Of a stretch of 64,000 nucleotides of DNA, positions 51,300-60,195 are shown one piece after another; the first letter of the stretch is position 1; the number at the start of each line of letters is the position of its first letter. Source of the stretch: Kriegella aquimaris (GTDB lineage: Bacteria; Bacteroidota; Bacteroidia; Flavobacteriales; Flavobacteriaceae). A program made the position numbers and the translations under genes. The notes under the pieces are model-generated. The model had not been told where the DNA came from. It made no database searches and was given only the letters and a program-made list of their open reading frames with translations. The stretch spans positions 1-64,000 of the forward strand of contig NZ_FNGV01000002.1 in the NCBI RefSeq assembly GCF_900103215.1. Direction: 5' to 3'.

Positions 51300-54239
51300 T
51301 TATAGACTGCTGTTTTTCAATGTCAATAGAAAGCTGGATAAATTTGCCAGGTCTTGTTCTTTTAGACCCAATGCCGCTGCATTCGGCATGATGCCCGTTT
51401 TCATTGCCTCTTTACTTTCAATATCATCGGGAGCAATTACTATTTGCTTGCCGCCCATGTCTTTTAGAACCGTGGTTTCCCCTTCTGATAATAGAAAACC
51501 ATAAAATGCCTGTCCACTTTTGGTTTTTATCATTACGGGTTCATAGCCGAATACGATAGATGCATTGGGGTTAATGATTGCATCCAGTAATGCGGCCTTA
51601 TCGAACTTTTCTCCAATAGAGGATAAATCAGGCCCGATGTCGTTACCGCTCGTTCCATTTTTATGGCATGTTGCGCATTTGGATGTAAAAACGTTTTCTC
51701 CTGCTGAGCTATCCCCATTTAAGGCCAATATTTTTGGAATGGAAAGTGGTTTTTCTCCAGATTGTACAAAATGTTCGCTTGCCAATGTACGTATTTCCAA
51801 TTCCGGATTTTTGAAAATTGCACCCGAGACTGCATTGATTAGTTCTTTGGACAATTTATTCTTGGCAGCAAGGTTTATTAAGAGGCGTCCGCCAATTAAT
51901 GTGCCTGCCATTTGTTTGCCGGCATCAATTCTTTCATTCAGCGTTTTAGAACCATCAAGTAGAATTTCTTTCTGCGTTGCAATTTCTGTCGGAATTTCAA
52001 AAGTTCCCTCACCTTGCGATTGCCAGTCCCATAAGGTATGCCAATCGTTGGTCATTCGAAAGGCGACCCACCAATCAGCTAATTCTTTTATGGCGGTTTT
52101 ATCACTTTCCTTACTTATCGCTATCATGGCGGTTACCGCATCCTTTTCATTGATAAAGGCTAAGGCATCAACCGCTTTTTTTCTTTGATGTTCATCTAAA
52201 CTTTTGGACAATGCCCTTTCCCTCAAAGCAACAATCGCTGATTTAGGGTGCAACCTCCAGACCAATAAAGCAAATTCTTCGGGCCAATCAACAGGGTTTA
52301 CTGGTTGTTCAGGAAGCAATTCGGAGTAAGCCATTTCTTCTTTTCCATCCATAGCAATACCCAATGATTCAAGGTACCAAGGGTCCTTTCCGTCGTAGCT
52401 TTGGAACAATTTTTTGATGAGCTTTCCACTTTTATCCCAAGCCACATCCCGGAGCGATAGGGCGACCTCCCTTCTAACGTCAGCGGAAGGGTCGTCGGCT
52501 GCAATCGCCGCATATTTTAAAATGTCATCTTGGCTACTTTTTAGTGTTCGGTAAGCAACAATTCGTAACCTTGGGTCCGCTTCACTTTCTAAAACGTTTT
52601 CGACAATTTCTGTTCCTTGAGGTCCCAATTGCGATAAGAGCCAAATTGCGCGAGCACTATGCAAAGGATTGTCGGATTCTAGAATTTTAGCTACTTCAGG
52701 AACAGCCTTTTCCCCCTGATTTCTCAACTTTTCGAAGCCTAAATTCCGTACGTTGATTGCTGGATTCAATAGAGCAGCTATTTGACCTTTGGTGGAGGTC
52801 AAATCAATTTTTAAATTTTTTAATTGCTTTCCTTTGGGTGTAAGGCGGTAAATACGGCCATAGCCGACAGTATCTTTCATTTGATGTCCGCCTACGACAG
52901 GATCATACCAGTCTGAAATATAGATGGCTCCGTCGGTGCCAACAGCTACATCACTAGGGCGAAACCATTTTCTCTTGTCGCCGTCAATTTCATTCCAAAT
53001 ATAACCTTCAGTTGATTCTTTCATCGAAGTAATCAAGTCTCTTCTTTTAAGTTCGAAGCCCGCACCTTTTTTTGAAGGTTGATAAGCAAAAATAACATTT
53101 CGGCCAGCATCGGCACTTAACAACATGCCGCGATATTCTGGTCCAAAAGCATCACCTTCATAAACTACGACCCCGGTCGGGGATCCAGCACCTGTATTAT
53201 CGCCGGCAGGCATTGCGCCGGGATCGTCTTGGTGCCAATGTGCCGTAAAGGTTTCTTGACCTGGTTTTCGGTCAGCCTGCCAAGTACGCTTGCCATTGGC
53301 GTTGAAGTATCCGGCATTGCCTCCCTCCATTATCCATGTGACCCGACAGGTTTCTACTTGATCATCGTTATCGTTTTGCCACATATTTCCATAGGAGTCC
53401 AATGCAATTTCATAGGAGTTTCTAAAATTATGCCCCACAACCTCCAAGTCGGTGCCGTCTTTTTTTACTCTCAAGGCGAGACCTCCGACCCAAATACGCC
53501 CATCGTCGCTAACCTGTGCAGGCTCGTTCTTATCGTTGTAGGGTGTTCCACCCGTATAGACGCTGCCCGAGCGCAGCTGCCATCCAGCCTTGTCGGTTAC
53601 TTTATGCGGACCGGCGTTACCTGTATTAAAGTAATATCGGCCATCAGGTCCCGTAATGAGGGAATGAAGACTATGATCATGGTCCAATCCGCCAAATCCT
53701 TTTAAAAAAACTTCCTTTTTATCGGGTATATCATCTCCGTTTTCATCGGTATAGACTATTAACGAAGGGGCACAGGAAACAAAGATTTGGTTTCCTAGTA
53801 CGGCGATACCCATGGGTGCAACCAGATCTTTGTCTTGTACAAATACTTTTGACGTATCACTAATGCCATCTCCATCGGTATCCTCTAAAATCATCACACG
53901 ATCTCCTTTTTCGAAATGCAATCGCTTTTCAGGGTCATTATTAAAATCACGATAGTTGACCGCTTCGGTGACCCAAATTCTTCCTTTTGCATCTACATCC
54001 ATGTTGGTCGGATTGTAAAGCGCTGGCGATTCGGCCCATAACGTAGCTTCCCAACCCTCAGGAACAACGAAACCATTATTTTCCATGGTCTTAAAATCGA
54101 GTTCGGGAACGGTGTAATCCGACAGTCTTTTGTCGGTGCAGGAAATAATGCTGATCAAAAGGACAACAGCGAAAGCAAATAAAGTCATACGCTGTTTAAA
54201 GCCTTTTAATTTCAATTTGCTGAGCTCGGAAACTTTCAT
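51300..54239 (-). CDS. PVC-type haem-binding dehydrogenase with HEAT repeats and cytochrome c
   Basis: 979 residues. Lipoprotein signal (LLISIISCTDK). An N-terminal membrane-bound dehydrogenase-type beta-propeller (~50-460: GWEATLWAESPAL, NPTNMDVDAKGRIWVTE, SDVAVGTDGAIYISDWYDP) is followed by HEAT-like helical repeats (~490-800) and a C-terminal cytochrome c with CATCHKNG, GNDIGPDLSSIG and a probable axial Met late in the domain. Such proteins are abundant in glycan degraders of Planctomycetes, Verrucomicrobia and Bacteroidota; they are predicted to oxidise sugars in the periplasm. This is the second haem-containing sugar oxidoreductase in the locus. A 112-bp gap separates it from the hydrolase gene upstream. 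Confidence 0.83.
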   Translation of the reverse strand: MKVSELSKLKLKGFKQRMTLFAFAVVLLISIISCTDKRLSDYTVPELDFKTMENNGFVVPEGWEATLWAESPALYNPTNMDVDAKGRIWVTEAVNYRDFNNDPEKRLHFEKGDRVMILEDTDGDGISDTSKVFVQDKDLVAPMGIAVLGNQIFVSCAPSLIVYTDENGDDIPDKKEVFLKGFGGLDHDHSLHSLITGPDGRYYFNTGNAGPHKVTDKAGWQLRSGSVYTGGTPYNDKNEPAQVSDDGRIWVGGLALRVKKDGTDLEVVGHNFRNSYEIALDSYGNMWQNDNDDQVETCRVTWIMEGGNAGYFNANGKRTWQADRKPGQETFTAHWHQDDPGAMPAGDNTGAGSPTGVVVYEGDAFGPEYRGMLLSADAGRNVIFAYQPSKKGAGFELKRRDLITSMKESTEGYIWNEIDGDKRKWFRPSDVAVGTDGAIYISDWYDPVVGGHQMKDTVGYGRIYRLTPKGKQLKNLKIDLTSTKGQIAALLNPAINVRNLGFEKLRNQGEKAVPEVAKILESDNPLHSARAIWLLSQLGPQGTEIVENVLESEADPRLRIVAYRTLKSSQDDILKYAAIAADDPSADVRREVALSLRDVAWDKSGKLIKKLFQSYDGKDPWYLESLGIAMDGKEEMAYSELLPEQPVNPVDWPEEFALLVWRLHPKSAIVALRERALSKSLDEHQRKKAVDALAFINEKDAVTAMIAISKESDKTAIKELADWWVAFRMTNDWHTLWDWQSQGEGTFEIPTEIATQKEILLDGSKTLNERIDAGKQMAGTLIGGRLLINLAAKNKLSKELINAVSGAIFKNPELEIRTLASEHFVQSGEKPLSIPKILALNGDSSAGENVFTSKCATCHKNGTSGNDIGPDLSSIGEKFDKAALLDAIINPNASIVFGYEPVMIKTKSGQAFYGFLLSEGETTVLKDMGGKQIVIAPDDIESKEAMKTGIMPNAAALGLKEQDLANLSSFLLTLKNSSL

Positions 54240-54351
54240 AGTCCGTCAATTTATATTGGTGGTTATGCCCCTATGGGGTAATTTGGGTTTTGAGGATTGC
54301 TTAGCGGCAAAAAAGCTAGAATTTTACTGAAAGCCGTTTCCTGAAAACATG

Positions 54352-55197
54352 CTAAGCAGAAAAACACTCCCCTCCCTTGAGTACTTTATAACCTTGCTTT
54401 TTTTCTTCGGCTTCAAAAATAAAATCTTTGACATCCGCAGTATTAAAGCTGAACATATCGTAATGACAGGGAATAACATATGTTGCGTTGATAGACTTGC
54501 CCAATGCAACAGCTTCTTTGTGATTTAAGTTGCCTGCAACTTTGCGTTCTGGGTTGTTCCCGTTAATCGGTAGTATCGCCACATCAATATCAAATGGTGT
54601 TAACAATGTATCCATTTCTTCGAACCACAAAGTATCCCCACTGTGGTAAATCGAATAATCACCAAATTGAATGACAAAGCCCATAAATTTGCAATTACCA
54701 TTTTCATCTCTAGCCAGTTCATTATGTTTTGCTGGAATACCAACAAAGGTAAAACCGTCAACTGAAATTGAATCTCCGTCATTCATGCCTATGGGAAAGT
54801 CCGTATCACATTGCACCCGATTAATAACGAAACTACGATTTGCTTCGGGAATAATAAATTTGATGTGAGGATTGTTTTTCAGAAGCGGGCCCAAGGTTTC
54901 GGCATCTAAGTGATCGGTATGGTTGTGGCTTGAGGTCACTACCGAAATATTCCGCAATAATTCGGGTCTTGCCACCAATTCGCTCATACGAATGTGTGGT
55001 TTTTCTGTTTGTGCATACTTTTTGGTCAGGGAATCTGAGAGGTAGGGGTCGATGAGCACCCGCTTACCGTTCCATTGTAGGAGGTAACCACTTTGGCCCA
55101 GCCACCAAAGACGAAAGCCTTTTTTTTCATGAAGAAATGAATCCATTTCGGCAATAAGGGCTTCATCCTTTTTCAATGCGGGAATCAAATTTTTCAT
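54352..55197 (-). CDS. Metallo-beta-lactamase-fold hydrolase (UlaG-like)
   Basis: 281 residues, no signal peptide. Motif HNHTDHLD gives the HxHxDH metal site; YSIYHSGDTLW supplies the bridging His/Asp, and VIPCHYDMF the last His. The Trp-rich start RLWWLGQSGYLLQWNGKRVLIDPYLSD in its core (LWWLGQSG, LIDPYL) is typical of UlaG/L-ascorbate-6-phosphate lactonase-like enzymes. A lactonase or phosphodiesterase role in sugar-acid breakdown is likely. The start overlaps the stop of the MetE-like gene by 4 bp, so both are translated together. Confidence 0.78.
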   Translation of the reverse strand: MKNLIPALKKDEALIAEMDSFLHEKKGFRLWWLGQSGYLLQWNGKRVLIDPYLSDSLTKKYAQTEKPHIRMSELVARPELLRNISVVTSSHNHTDHLDAETLGPLLKNNPHIKFIIPEANRSFVINRVQCDTDFPIGMNDGDSISVDGFTFVGIPAKHNELARDENGNCKFMGFVIQFGDYSIYHSGDTLWFEEMDTLLTPFDIDVAILPINGNNPERKVAGNLNHKEAVALGKSINATYVIPCHYDMFSFNTADVKDFIFEAEEKKQGYKVLKGGECFSA

Positions 55198-56222
55198 AAC
55201 GATTCACGTACTTTTTTGGCTCCAGCGACCATATTTATGAGTTTTTGTCGTGAAGCCCAACGGGCGGTTTGGCTCAATCCACAATCAGGAGCTACGGAAA
55301 GCTTTTCCGCGGGCACATATTTTAAACAACTGTTGATGCGTTCGACCACATCGGCTACCGTTTCTATATAATAGTTTTTTACATCGATGATTCCGACGGC
55401 AACGTTCATTTTTTCGGCAAAGGGAGCCAAAAGTTCGATTTCTGCAAATTCGCGATTGGCCATTTCAACATGAATCTCATCTACATCCATATCTAAAAAA
55501 TCGGGTAACATAGGCTTAATGCTTCTATAACCGACAGGCCTACCCTTAAAGTTTCCGAAACAAAGGTGTGTACTAAGGTTGCATTTTCCCTTAATGGATT
55601 TTACGGTGCGGTTAAAAATATCGACAAAACGTTTCGTATCGGCTTTATAGGCATAACAGCTCATAGAAGGTTCATCGACCGTAATTTCGGTGCACCCCGC
55701 AGCTATTAAAGCTTCGAGCTCATTACTAATGATGGGCAACAAAGCTTCGGTTATCTCAAAACGGTCTTTATATTTATCGTTGGGCAACAGCCTGCCCGAA
55801 AGTGTATAGGGCCCTGGAATGCTAGCCTTGAGCGTAGGGCCTGCCGGAGCCAGTTTTTTGAGCCTTTCAAATTCCTTCACTGCACCCAGACCGTTCGGAG
55901 CGGTCAAATCACCAATGATATTGTTTTTTCCTCGTTGGTCGTGTGCGGCAGGGCCGAACTTTCTGGTATCAGAGGGGTTGTTTTCAATACCGTTGATAAA
56001 TCCATAAAAGGATAAATTGAAATCTAGACGTGTCTGTTCGCCATCAGTGATAACATCAAGACCTGCGGTCGTTTGATCGTGTATGGCGGCAATAACGGCA
56101 TCTTCAATGGCTTCCTCTATATCTGCAGCTCCAAATTTATCGAGATTTTGTGACGCGAATTCAAGCCATCCTGGAAAAGGATAGCTTCCTATTACGGTTG
56201 TTCTAATCGGAATTTTGCTCAT
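55194..56222 (-). CDS. MetE C-terminal-like cobalamin-independent methyltransferase
   Basis: 342 residues, only the catalytic half of the methionine synthase MetE. Zinc ligands are visible: H-x-C in STHLCFGN and Cys in APDCGLSQ. EITVDEPSMS is the homocysteine-site strand, and the start RTTVIGSYPFP is typical. Stand-alone versions usually do not use folate but take methyl groups from other donors. Its place in a sugar locus, coupled to an MBL-fold hydrolase, suggests salvage of methyl groups or thiol chemistry rather than ordinary methionine synthesis. It starts 59 bp from a GntR-type palindrome that it shares with the divergent gntR gene. Confidence 0.8.
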   Translation of the reverse strand: MSKIPIRTTVIGSYPFPGWLEFASQNLDKFGAADIEEAIEDAVIAAIHDQTTAGLDVITDGEQTRLDFNLSFYGFINGIENNPSDTRKFGPAAHDQRGKNNIIGDLTAPNGLGAVKEFERLKKLAPAGPTLKASIPGPYTLSGRLLPNDKYKDRFEITEALLPIISNELEALIAAGCTEITVDEPSMSCYAYKADTKRFVDIFNRTVKSIKGKCNLSTHLCFGNFKGRPVGYRSIKPMLPDFLDMDVDEIHVEMANREFAEIELLAPFAEKMNVAVGIIDVKNYYIETVADVVERINSCLKYVPAEKLSVAPDCGLSQTARWASRQKLINMVAGAKKVRESL

Positions 56223-56280
56223 GGTAGGGTTTGTGGTTGTGTTTTGCAGGACAAAAAATCTACGCTAATGTAACAAAAAC

Positions 56281-56298
56281 AACTTGTATGTACAAGTT
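56281..56298. promoter_or_regulatory. Predicted GntR operator between metE-like and gntR genes
   Basis: AACTTGTATGTACAAGTT, 8-bp arms around TG. It lies between the divergent starts (56222 and 56335). The same core with CG spacer occurs at 63248-63279, upstream of the Gfo/Idh/MocA operon. Best explained as the binding site of the adjacent GntR protein. Confidence 0.72.
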
Positions 56299-56334
56299 AT
56301 AATTCATACATTTCAATACCCAATTAGGGTGCCA

Positions 56335-57075
56335 ATGTCTAACTTTGTGGCCGTGAAAACAGGAAATATCAAAAATAGAAAATACCATACCATTCAAGAC
56401 TATATCAGAAAGCGTATACAGACGGGAAAGTATCCTGTTGGTAGCTACTTGCCTTCAGAGAATGAAATTTGTGGGCAATTTGGCACGACTAGAACTACAG
56501 TTAGGAAGGCTTTGGACGAACTGTTGAAGGAAGGGTTTATCGAGAAGGAGCAGGGCAAGGGGAGCAAGGTTCTGGAACGTCGAAAGTCGCTGGGCCTTCT
56601 GACGGTAAAAGGTTTTTCGGGTTCTATTGATTACAAAGTGAAAACGGTAGTTACCAAGGGCCCAAAAATTACGGAGTGGAATCCAGTTATTGCATTTTCA
56701 TTGACGGAAGAAGAAAAAAAATCAAATTGTGTTTATTTTCAAAGAGTTCGGTATATCAATGACCGACCAGTGGTATTAGAAAATAATTGGTATGCTAGCA
56801 ATGAACTGCAGCTAATCGATTCCGATGCATTTATAGAGGGTTCTTTTTTCAAAACGCTCAGCCAAAATCATTTTATTGAGGTTATGGGCGCTGAACAGGA
56901 ATTGAGATCTATTCCGGCTAGTAAAGAGGTGGCGAAAAACCTTGGAATACAAGAAGGAAGCCCTATATTACATATATCGGTACGTTTTCGAACGAGCAAA
57001 CCTGGCTTAAATCTTTATGGGGATCTCTATTGCAATACGACAGACTACCCTATTCGGAACAGTTATTTCTTATAA
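56335..57075 (+). CDS. GntR/HutC-family transcriptional regulator with UTRA domain
   Basis: 246 residues from ATG 56335; an earlier TTG at 56284 lies inside the operator and is rejected. Winged helix at ~15-75 (YIRKRIQTGKYPVGSYLPSE in its core IQTGKYPVGSYLPSE, FGTTRTTVRKALDELLKEGFI). The UTRA effector domain fills the rest (VYFQRVRYINDRPVVLENNWY, GSPILHISV). HutC-type regulators usually bind a sugar phosphate or amino-sugar phosphate and act as repressors. The palindrome 37 bp upstream indicates self-regulation and control of the divergent metE-like block. Its end overlaps the convergent phosphotriesterase-like gene by 6 bp, through a shared TTATAA. Confidence 0.88.
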   Translation: MSNFVAVKTGNIKNRKYHTIQDYIRKRIQTGKYPVGSYLPSENEICGQFGTTRTTVRKALDELLKEGFIEKEQGKGSKVLERRKSLGLLTVKGFSGSIDYKVKTVVTKGPKITEWNPVIAFSLTEEEKKSNCVYFQRVRYINDRPVVLENNWYASNELQLIDSDAFIEGSFFKTLSQNHFIEVMGAEQELRSIPASKEVAKNLGIQEGSPILHISVRFRTSKPGLNLYGDLYCNTTDYPIRNSYFL

Positions 57076-58041
57076 TTTTCTAGGAGGGTCAATAAAAGAA
57101 TACAGACGTTTAGGGTTCTCAAAAAACAACTTTTGATTGTATTCTTCCAATCCTTTGGCTTTTAGAAAATCAGGAACCGTCTCGATTAAATAATTCAATC
57201 CCGGACCTCCTCCATAGCTTTTCCAATAGGCGTTTTTAGCCATGTCCATACCGACAACGATTTGGTCAGGATAATAGGGCAGCAGTTGCTCCAGCAATTG
57301 TAACGAATAATTGGGCTCCTCTTTTCTCCAACGGAAGATACTATCATATTCTATTCGCACACCTAAGTCTAAGACCGAACGATTGTAGGCTACATTTTTT
57401 GCTCTATCAACATGGGACAACACGACATGTTCTAGGTTTGCTCCTAGCTTTTTAAAGAGGCGGGCCTGTTCCAGTGCCTGTCTTCCAAAATTTGTGTGTG
57501 TCAAGATGGGCGCGCCAGTTTCCAAATGCGCATTGACCGCAGCTCTGAAAATTAATTCTTGATGTTCGGTAAAAGGGCCGTCTCCGGTTGCCAATTTGAT
57601 CAGTCCCGCTCTATGGGAAGTCCTTTTGATTATGGGCCCCGAATAGTCCAACTCATCGATGCCTTCTTCAATATCTGCTATAAAGAGGCGTGTCAATTTA
57701 TCTTCGGAAATACTGTATCGCCAATGATTTTCTGGGTAATAAATTTCTAAATGAATACCTGTTGGTACGATGATGTTCACATCACTACGTTGGCTGACCT
57801 CTACGGATTTCAAAATATTTCTTCCGCAATTCGCTGGCATGGTATCTACAACTGTTCTTCCTCCGGCATCATGGAAATTCTTGAGTTCCTTTGAAATTTT
57901 ATCGACATCGTTCAATAGAAACTCTGGGTGTTTGGCCGTTACATAACCATCATCGATTACGATATGTTCATGTGAATAGGTCAAGCCCATTTCCGAAAAG
58001 GAGAGGTCACCTAAAACTGTTCTAAAAAAATCTTGGGACAT
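57070..58041 (-). CDS. Phosphotriesterase-family hydrolase (probable lactonase)
   Basis: 323 residues from ATG 58041, which follows the FAD gene stop by 4 bp; upstream ATGs at 58065 and 58086 would overlap. Metal site: His pair in YSHEHIV, carboxylated Lys in LIKLATGDG, His in LTHTNFG, His in VVLSHVDR and Asp in VVGMDMAKN. These match the phosphotriesterase/aryldialkylphosphatase superfamily, whose bacterial members mostly open sugar or acyl lactones. Last gene of the GntR-controlled operon. The natural partner is a lactone made by the Gfo/Idh/MocA dehydrogenase. Confidence 0.82.
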   Translation of the reverse strand: MSQDFFRTVLGDLSFSEMGLTYSHEHIVIDDGYVTAKHPEFLLNDVDKISKELKNFHDAGGRTVVDTMPANCGRNILKSVEVSQRSDVNIIVPTGIHLEIYYPENHWRYSISEDKLTRLFIADIEEGIDELDYSGPIIKRTSHRAGLIKLATGDGPFTEHQELIFRAAVNAHLETGAPILTHTNFGRQALEQARLFKKLGANLEHVVLSHVDRAKNVAYNRSVLDLGVRIEYDSIFRWRKEEPNYSLQLLEQLLPYYPDQIVVGMDMAKNAYWKSYGGGPGLNYLIETVPDFLKAKGLEEYNQKLFFENPKRLYSFIDPPRKL

Positions 58042-58045
58042 AGTT

Positions 58046-59404
58046 TTAATTGTTTGCCCAGCCATTTCGGGAAATATCTGCAACATTAATAGGCATTTCT
58101 AGAACGGCTCCTGATCGAACGAGGGAATCTTGTAGCTTTTGAACATCGATATTTTTTGCATCCAAATCCGTATCCAAAGATAGTATCGCAGCCAAACCGG
58201 CAGCTTGACCCATACTCATGGTCTGAGCCATGGAGCGGCAAGAGGCATGTGCATCATGGGTCGCTGAAAAACAGCGCCCTACAACCCAAGTGTTCATGCT
58301 TTCTTTGGGAACGATGGTGCCATAGGGAACCCCATAGGCTCCTCCGTTCGGAACATATTCCCAAAAAGTTTCTGAACTGCCATTGTCCGATTTTCTATGG
58401 TCCTCTATGGGTGCTCCACAGAGAAATATTTGATTATCAAAAGTTTTGGCCGACATACAATCTTCTTTGGTCAATCGATATTCACCAAAAACCCTACGGG
58501 TTTCCCTTACCCCGATTTGATTGGAGAGTCCTATTATTTTTGCATTTTGGTATCCTGGCACTTCTGCTCGAAAGAAATCTTCGAAGATAAAGGCTTGTCG
58601 ACGCCCTTCGATTTCTGCCTTGGTGATGCCCTCCACATCCAAAGGGTCAAGGTCTATTACTTTAACGGCAACGGTAGAAATACACTTCGGTTGGCACATC
58701 TCGTGGGCCGAACCTTCTTTTCTTGGTAAGGGGTGCGAACCTTTTGCGTAGGCTTTGGCCATTTTTTCTTTTAACATTTTTTTTCCTCCGGCCGCATCGT
58801 ATTCATTATGTTCAACGTTCGACATTCGGAAAGTAGTCGTCATACTCTGGGCTGCATCTTTTTCACCGGCTTTTTCATAGGGTATATCCGCCCAATGGCA
58901 ATAATCTGCATCCCCGGAGGCGTCGATGATGCGTTTGGCCAAGATCGAGAAAAACCCCATGCCTTTATTGAAAAATATACAGTTAGAAGTTTCACCGGCA
59001 CTCTCAACGTCGACCAGGGTAGAATGATAAAATAGTTCTACGCCGCTTTGTAGCAATAGCTTATCCCAAACTTGTTTCAATTTTTCTGGGTTGTAATTTA
59101 CCCCGGTTCCTGCACCATAGGTGTTCGGCCGAAGAAAAATATCACCCGATTTATTGAGCTCATTGACAATGCGATCCGGGATTCCCCCAACTATTTTCTT
59201 GGGGCTTTCTGAAGGCGTAAAAAACCCATAAAAAGTATCCAGCATTTGCGTTGAGGTACCGCCCGGAAACCCGTATCGTTCTACAAGTGTTACCCTGTGT
59301 TCTCCTTGGGATGCAGCTATTGCCGCGGTAGACCCTGCACTACCGCCGCCTATGATGAGTATGTCGGTCTGGTATGTTTTGACTATGGCAGAACTAAAGG
59401 TCAT
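58046..59404 (-). CDS. FAD-dependent oxidoreductase (FAD_oxidored family)
   Basis: 452 residues from ATG 59404 (11-bp overlap with the preceding SIS gene); starts at 59428 or 59434 would overlap more. Dinucleotide fold DILIIGGGSAGSTAAIAAS with Glu at the end of strand 2 (TLVERYGFPGG). Later landmarks are RIIDASGDADYCHWADIPYEKAG (core DASGDADY) and WVVGRCFSATHDAHASCRSMAQTMSMGQAAG (core GRCFSATHDAH), as in the FAD_oxidored family of polysaccharide loci. It probably oxidises a sugar alcohol or aldonate derivative in the cytoplasm; no signal peptide. Position inside the operon supports a step before the lactonase. Confidence 0.82.
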   Translation of the reverse strand: MTFSSAIVKTYQTDILIIGGGSAGSTAAIAASQGEHRVTLVERYGFPGGTSTQMLDTFYGFFTPSESPKKIVGGIPDRIVNELNKSGDIFLRPNTYGAGTGVNYNPEKLKQVWDKLLLQSGVELFYHSTLVDVESAGETSNCIFFNKGMGFFSILAKRIIDASGDADYCHWADIPYEKAGEKDAAQSMTTTFRMSNVEHNEYDAAGGKKMLKEKMAKAYAKGSHPLPRKEGSAHEMCQPKCISTVAVKVIDLDPLDVEGITKAEIEGRRQAFIFEDFFRAEVPGYQNAKIIGLSNQIGVRETRRVFGEYRLTKEDCMSAKTFDNQIFLCGAPIEDHRKSDNGSSETFWEYVPNGGAYGVPYGTIVPKESMNTWVVGRCFSATHDAHASCRSMAQTMSMGQAAGLAAILSLDTDLDAKNIDVQKLQDSLVRSGAVLEMPINVADISRNGWANN

Positions 59405-60194
59405 CAATGTTCTTTTTCGGACCGACATTTTCATAAAGCTTTGCCATTAAATGCGCATGTTCGTCGTAGGCCGACTCGAATAAATCAACGGCCCTTTGTT
59501 CACCCACGATTTTTCCGCTGCTCAAGACTTTAGGTGATTTTCCGTTTTTATGGAGAATATTGGCTACTTCCGCTTTTATGGAATTGATGATTAAAACTCC
59601 GCCCAAGGTCGAACCGGGGGCCACGGGAGAATCAAGTCCGTCAATATAGAGCATGGCATCGCCTAAGGGAGCACCAGTATCTAAAATATAGTCGGCAAAA
59701 TCAATGAGTTTTTTACCATCTGCTTTTTTTGAGGTGCTTCCTTCTAAATGTAAACTACTGACAAGGGCGACCACTTTGACATTGCGTTTTTGAAATTCCT
59801 CTGCCATTTCGATCGGAACCACATTACAGCCACTTGAGGAGATAATCAATGCCGTATCTTGCGGACTCGTATCGAAATTTCTTAGAATACGCGACGCAAG
59901 GCCTGGTACATTCTCTAAGAACATCGCTTGCCGTTGTCCGTTGGCACCTACCACCAAATTATGGAAGGAAAGTGATAATTCCACAATCGGGTTGAACCCG
60001 GGAAACGACCCGTATCGTGGCCACATTTCTTCGACCATCATGCGACTGTGACCCGACCCGAAAAGGTGCACCATACGACCGTTCAAGATAGATTGAGCGA
60101 ATAGTTTGGCAACTTCTTGAATGGTTGATTCTTGTTTTTCTATGGTGGAAATAATATCTTTTCCTTTTGACAAATATTGTTGTGTTAAGCTCAT
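59394..60194 (-). CDS. SIS-domain phosphosugar isomerase-like protein
   Basis: 266 residues. LFGSGHSRMMVEEMW near 45-59 is the substrate phosphate-binding start typical of the UPF0309/SIS group. TALIISSSGCNVVPIEMAEE is the second SIS Ser/Thr-rich loop, and APGSTLGGVLIINSI follows as in relatives. SIS domains bind phosphosugars for isomerisation or deamination. Together with the ROK kinase gene just upstream (1-bp gap) it suggests that a sugar is phosphorylated and then isomerised. Confidence 0.84.
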   Translation of the reverse strand: MSLTQQYLSKGKDIISTIEKQESTIQEVAKLFAQSILNGRMVHLFGSGHSRMMVEEMWPRYGSFPGFNPIVELSLSFHNLVVGANGQRQAMFLENVPGLASRILRNFDTSPQDTALIISSSGCNVVPIEMAEEFQKRNVKVVALVSSLHLEGSTSKKADGKKLIDFADYILDTGAPLGDAMLYIDGLDSPVAPGSTLGGVLIINSIKAEVANILHKNGKSPKVLSSGKIVGEQRAVDLFESAYDEHAHLMAKLYENVGPKKNIDDL

Positions 60195-60195
60195 T

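Noticed and set aside
51565-52188. 207-codon plus-strand open frame inside the haem-dehydrogenase gene
   Set aside because: Antisense to HEAT and cytochrome coding sequence; no independent signal.
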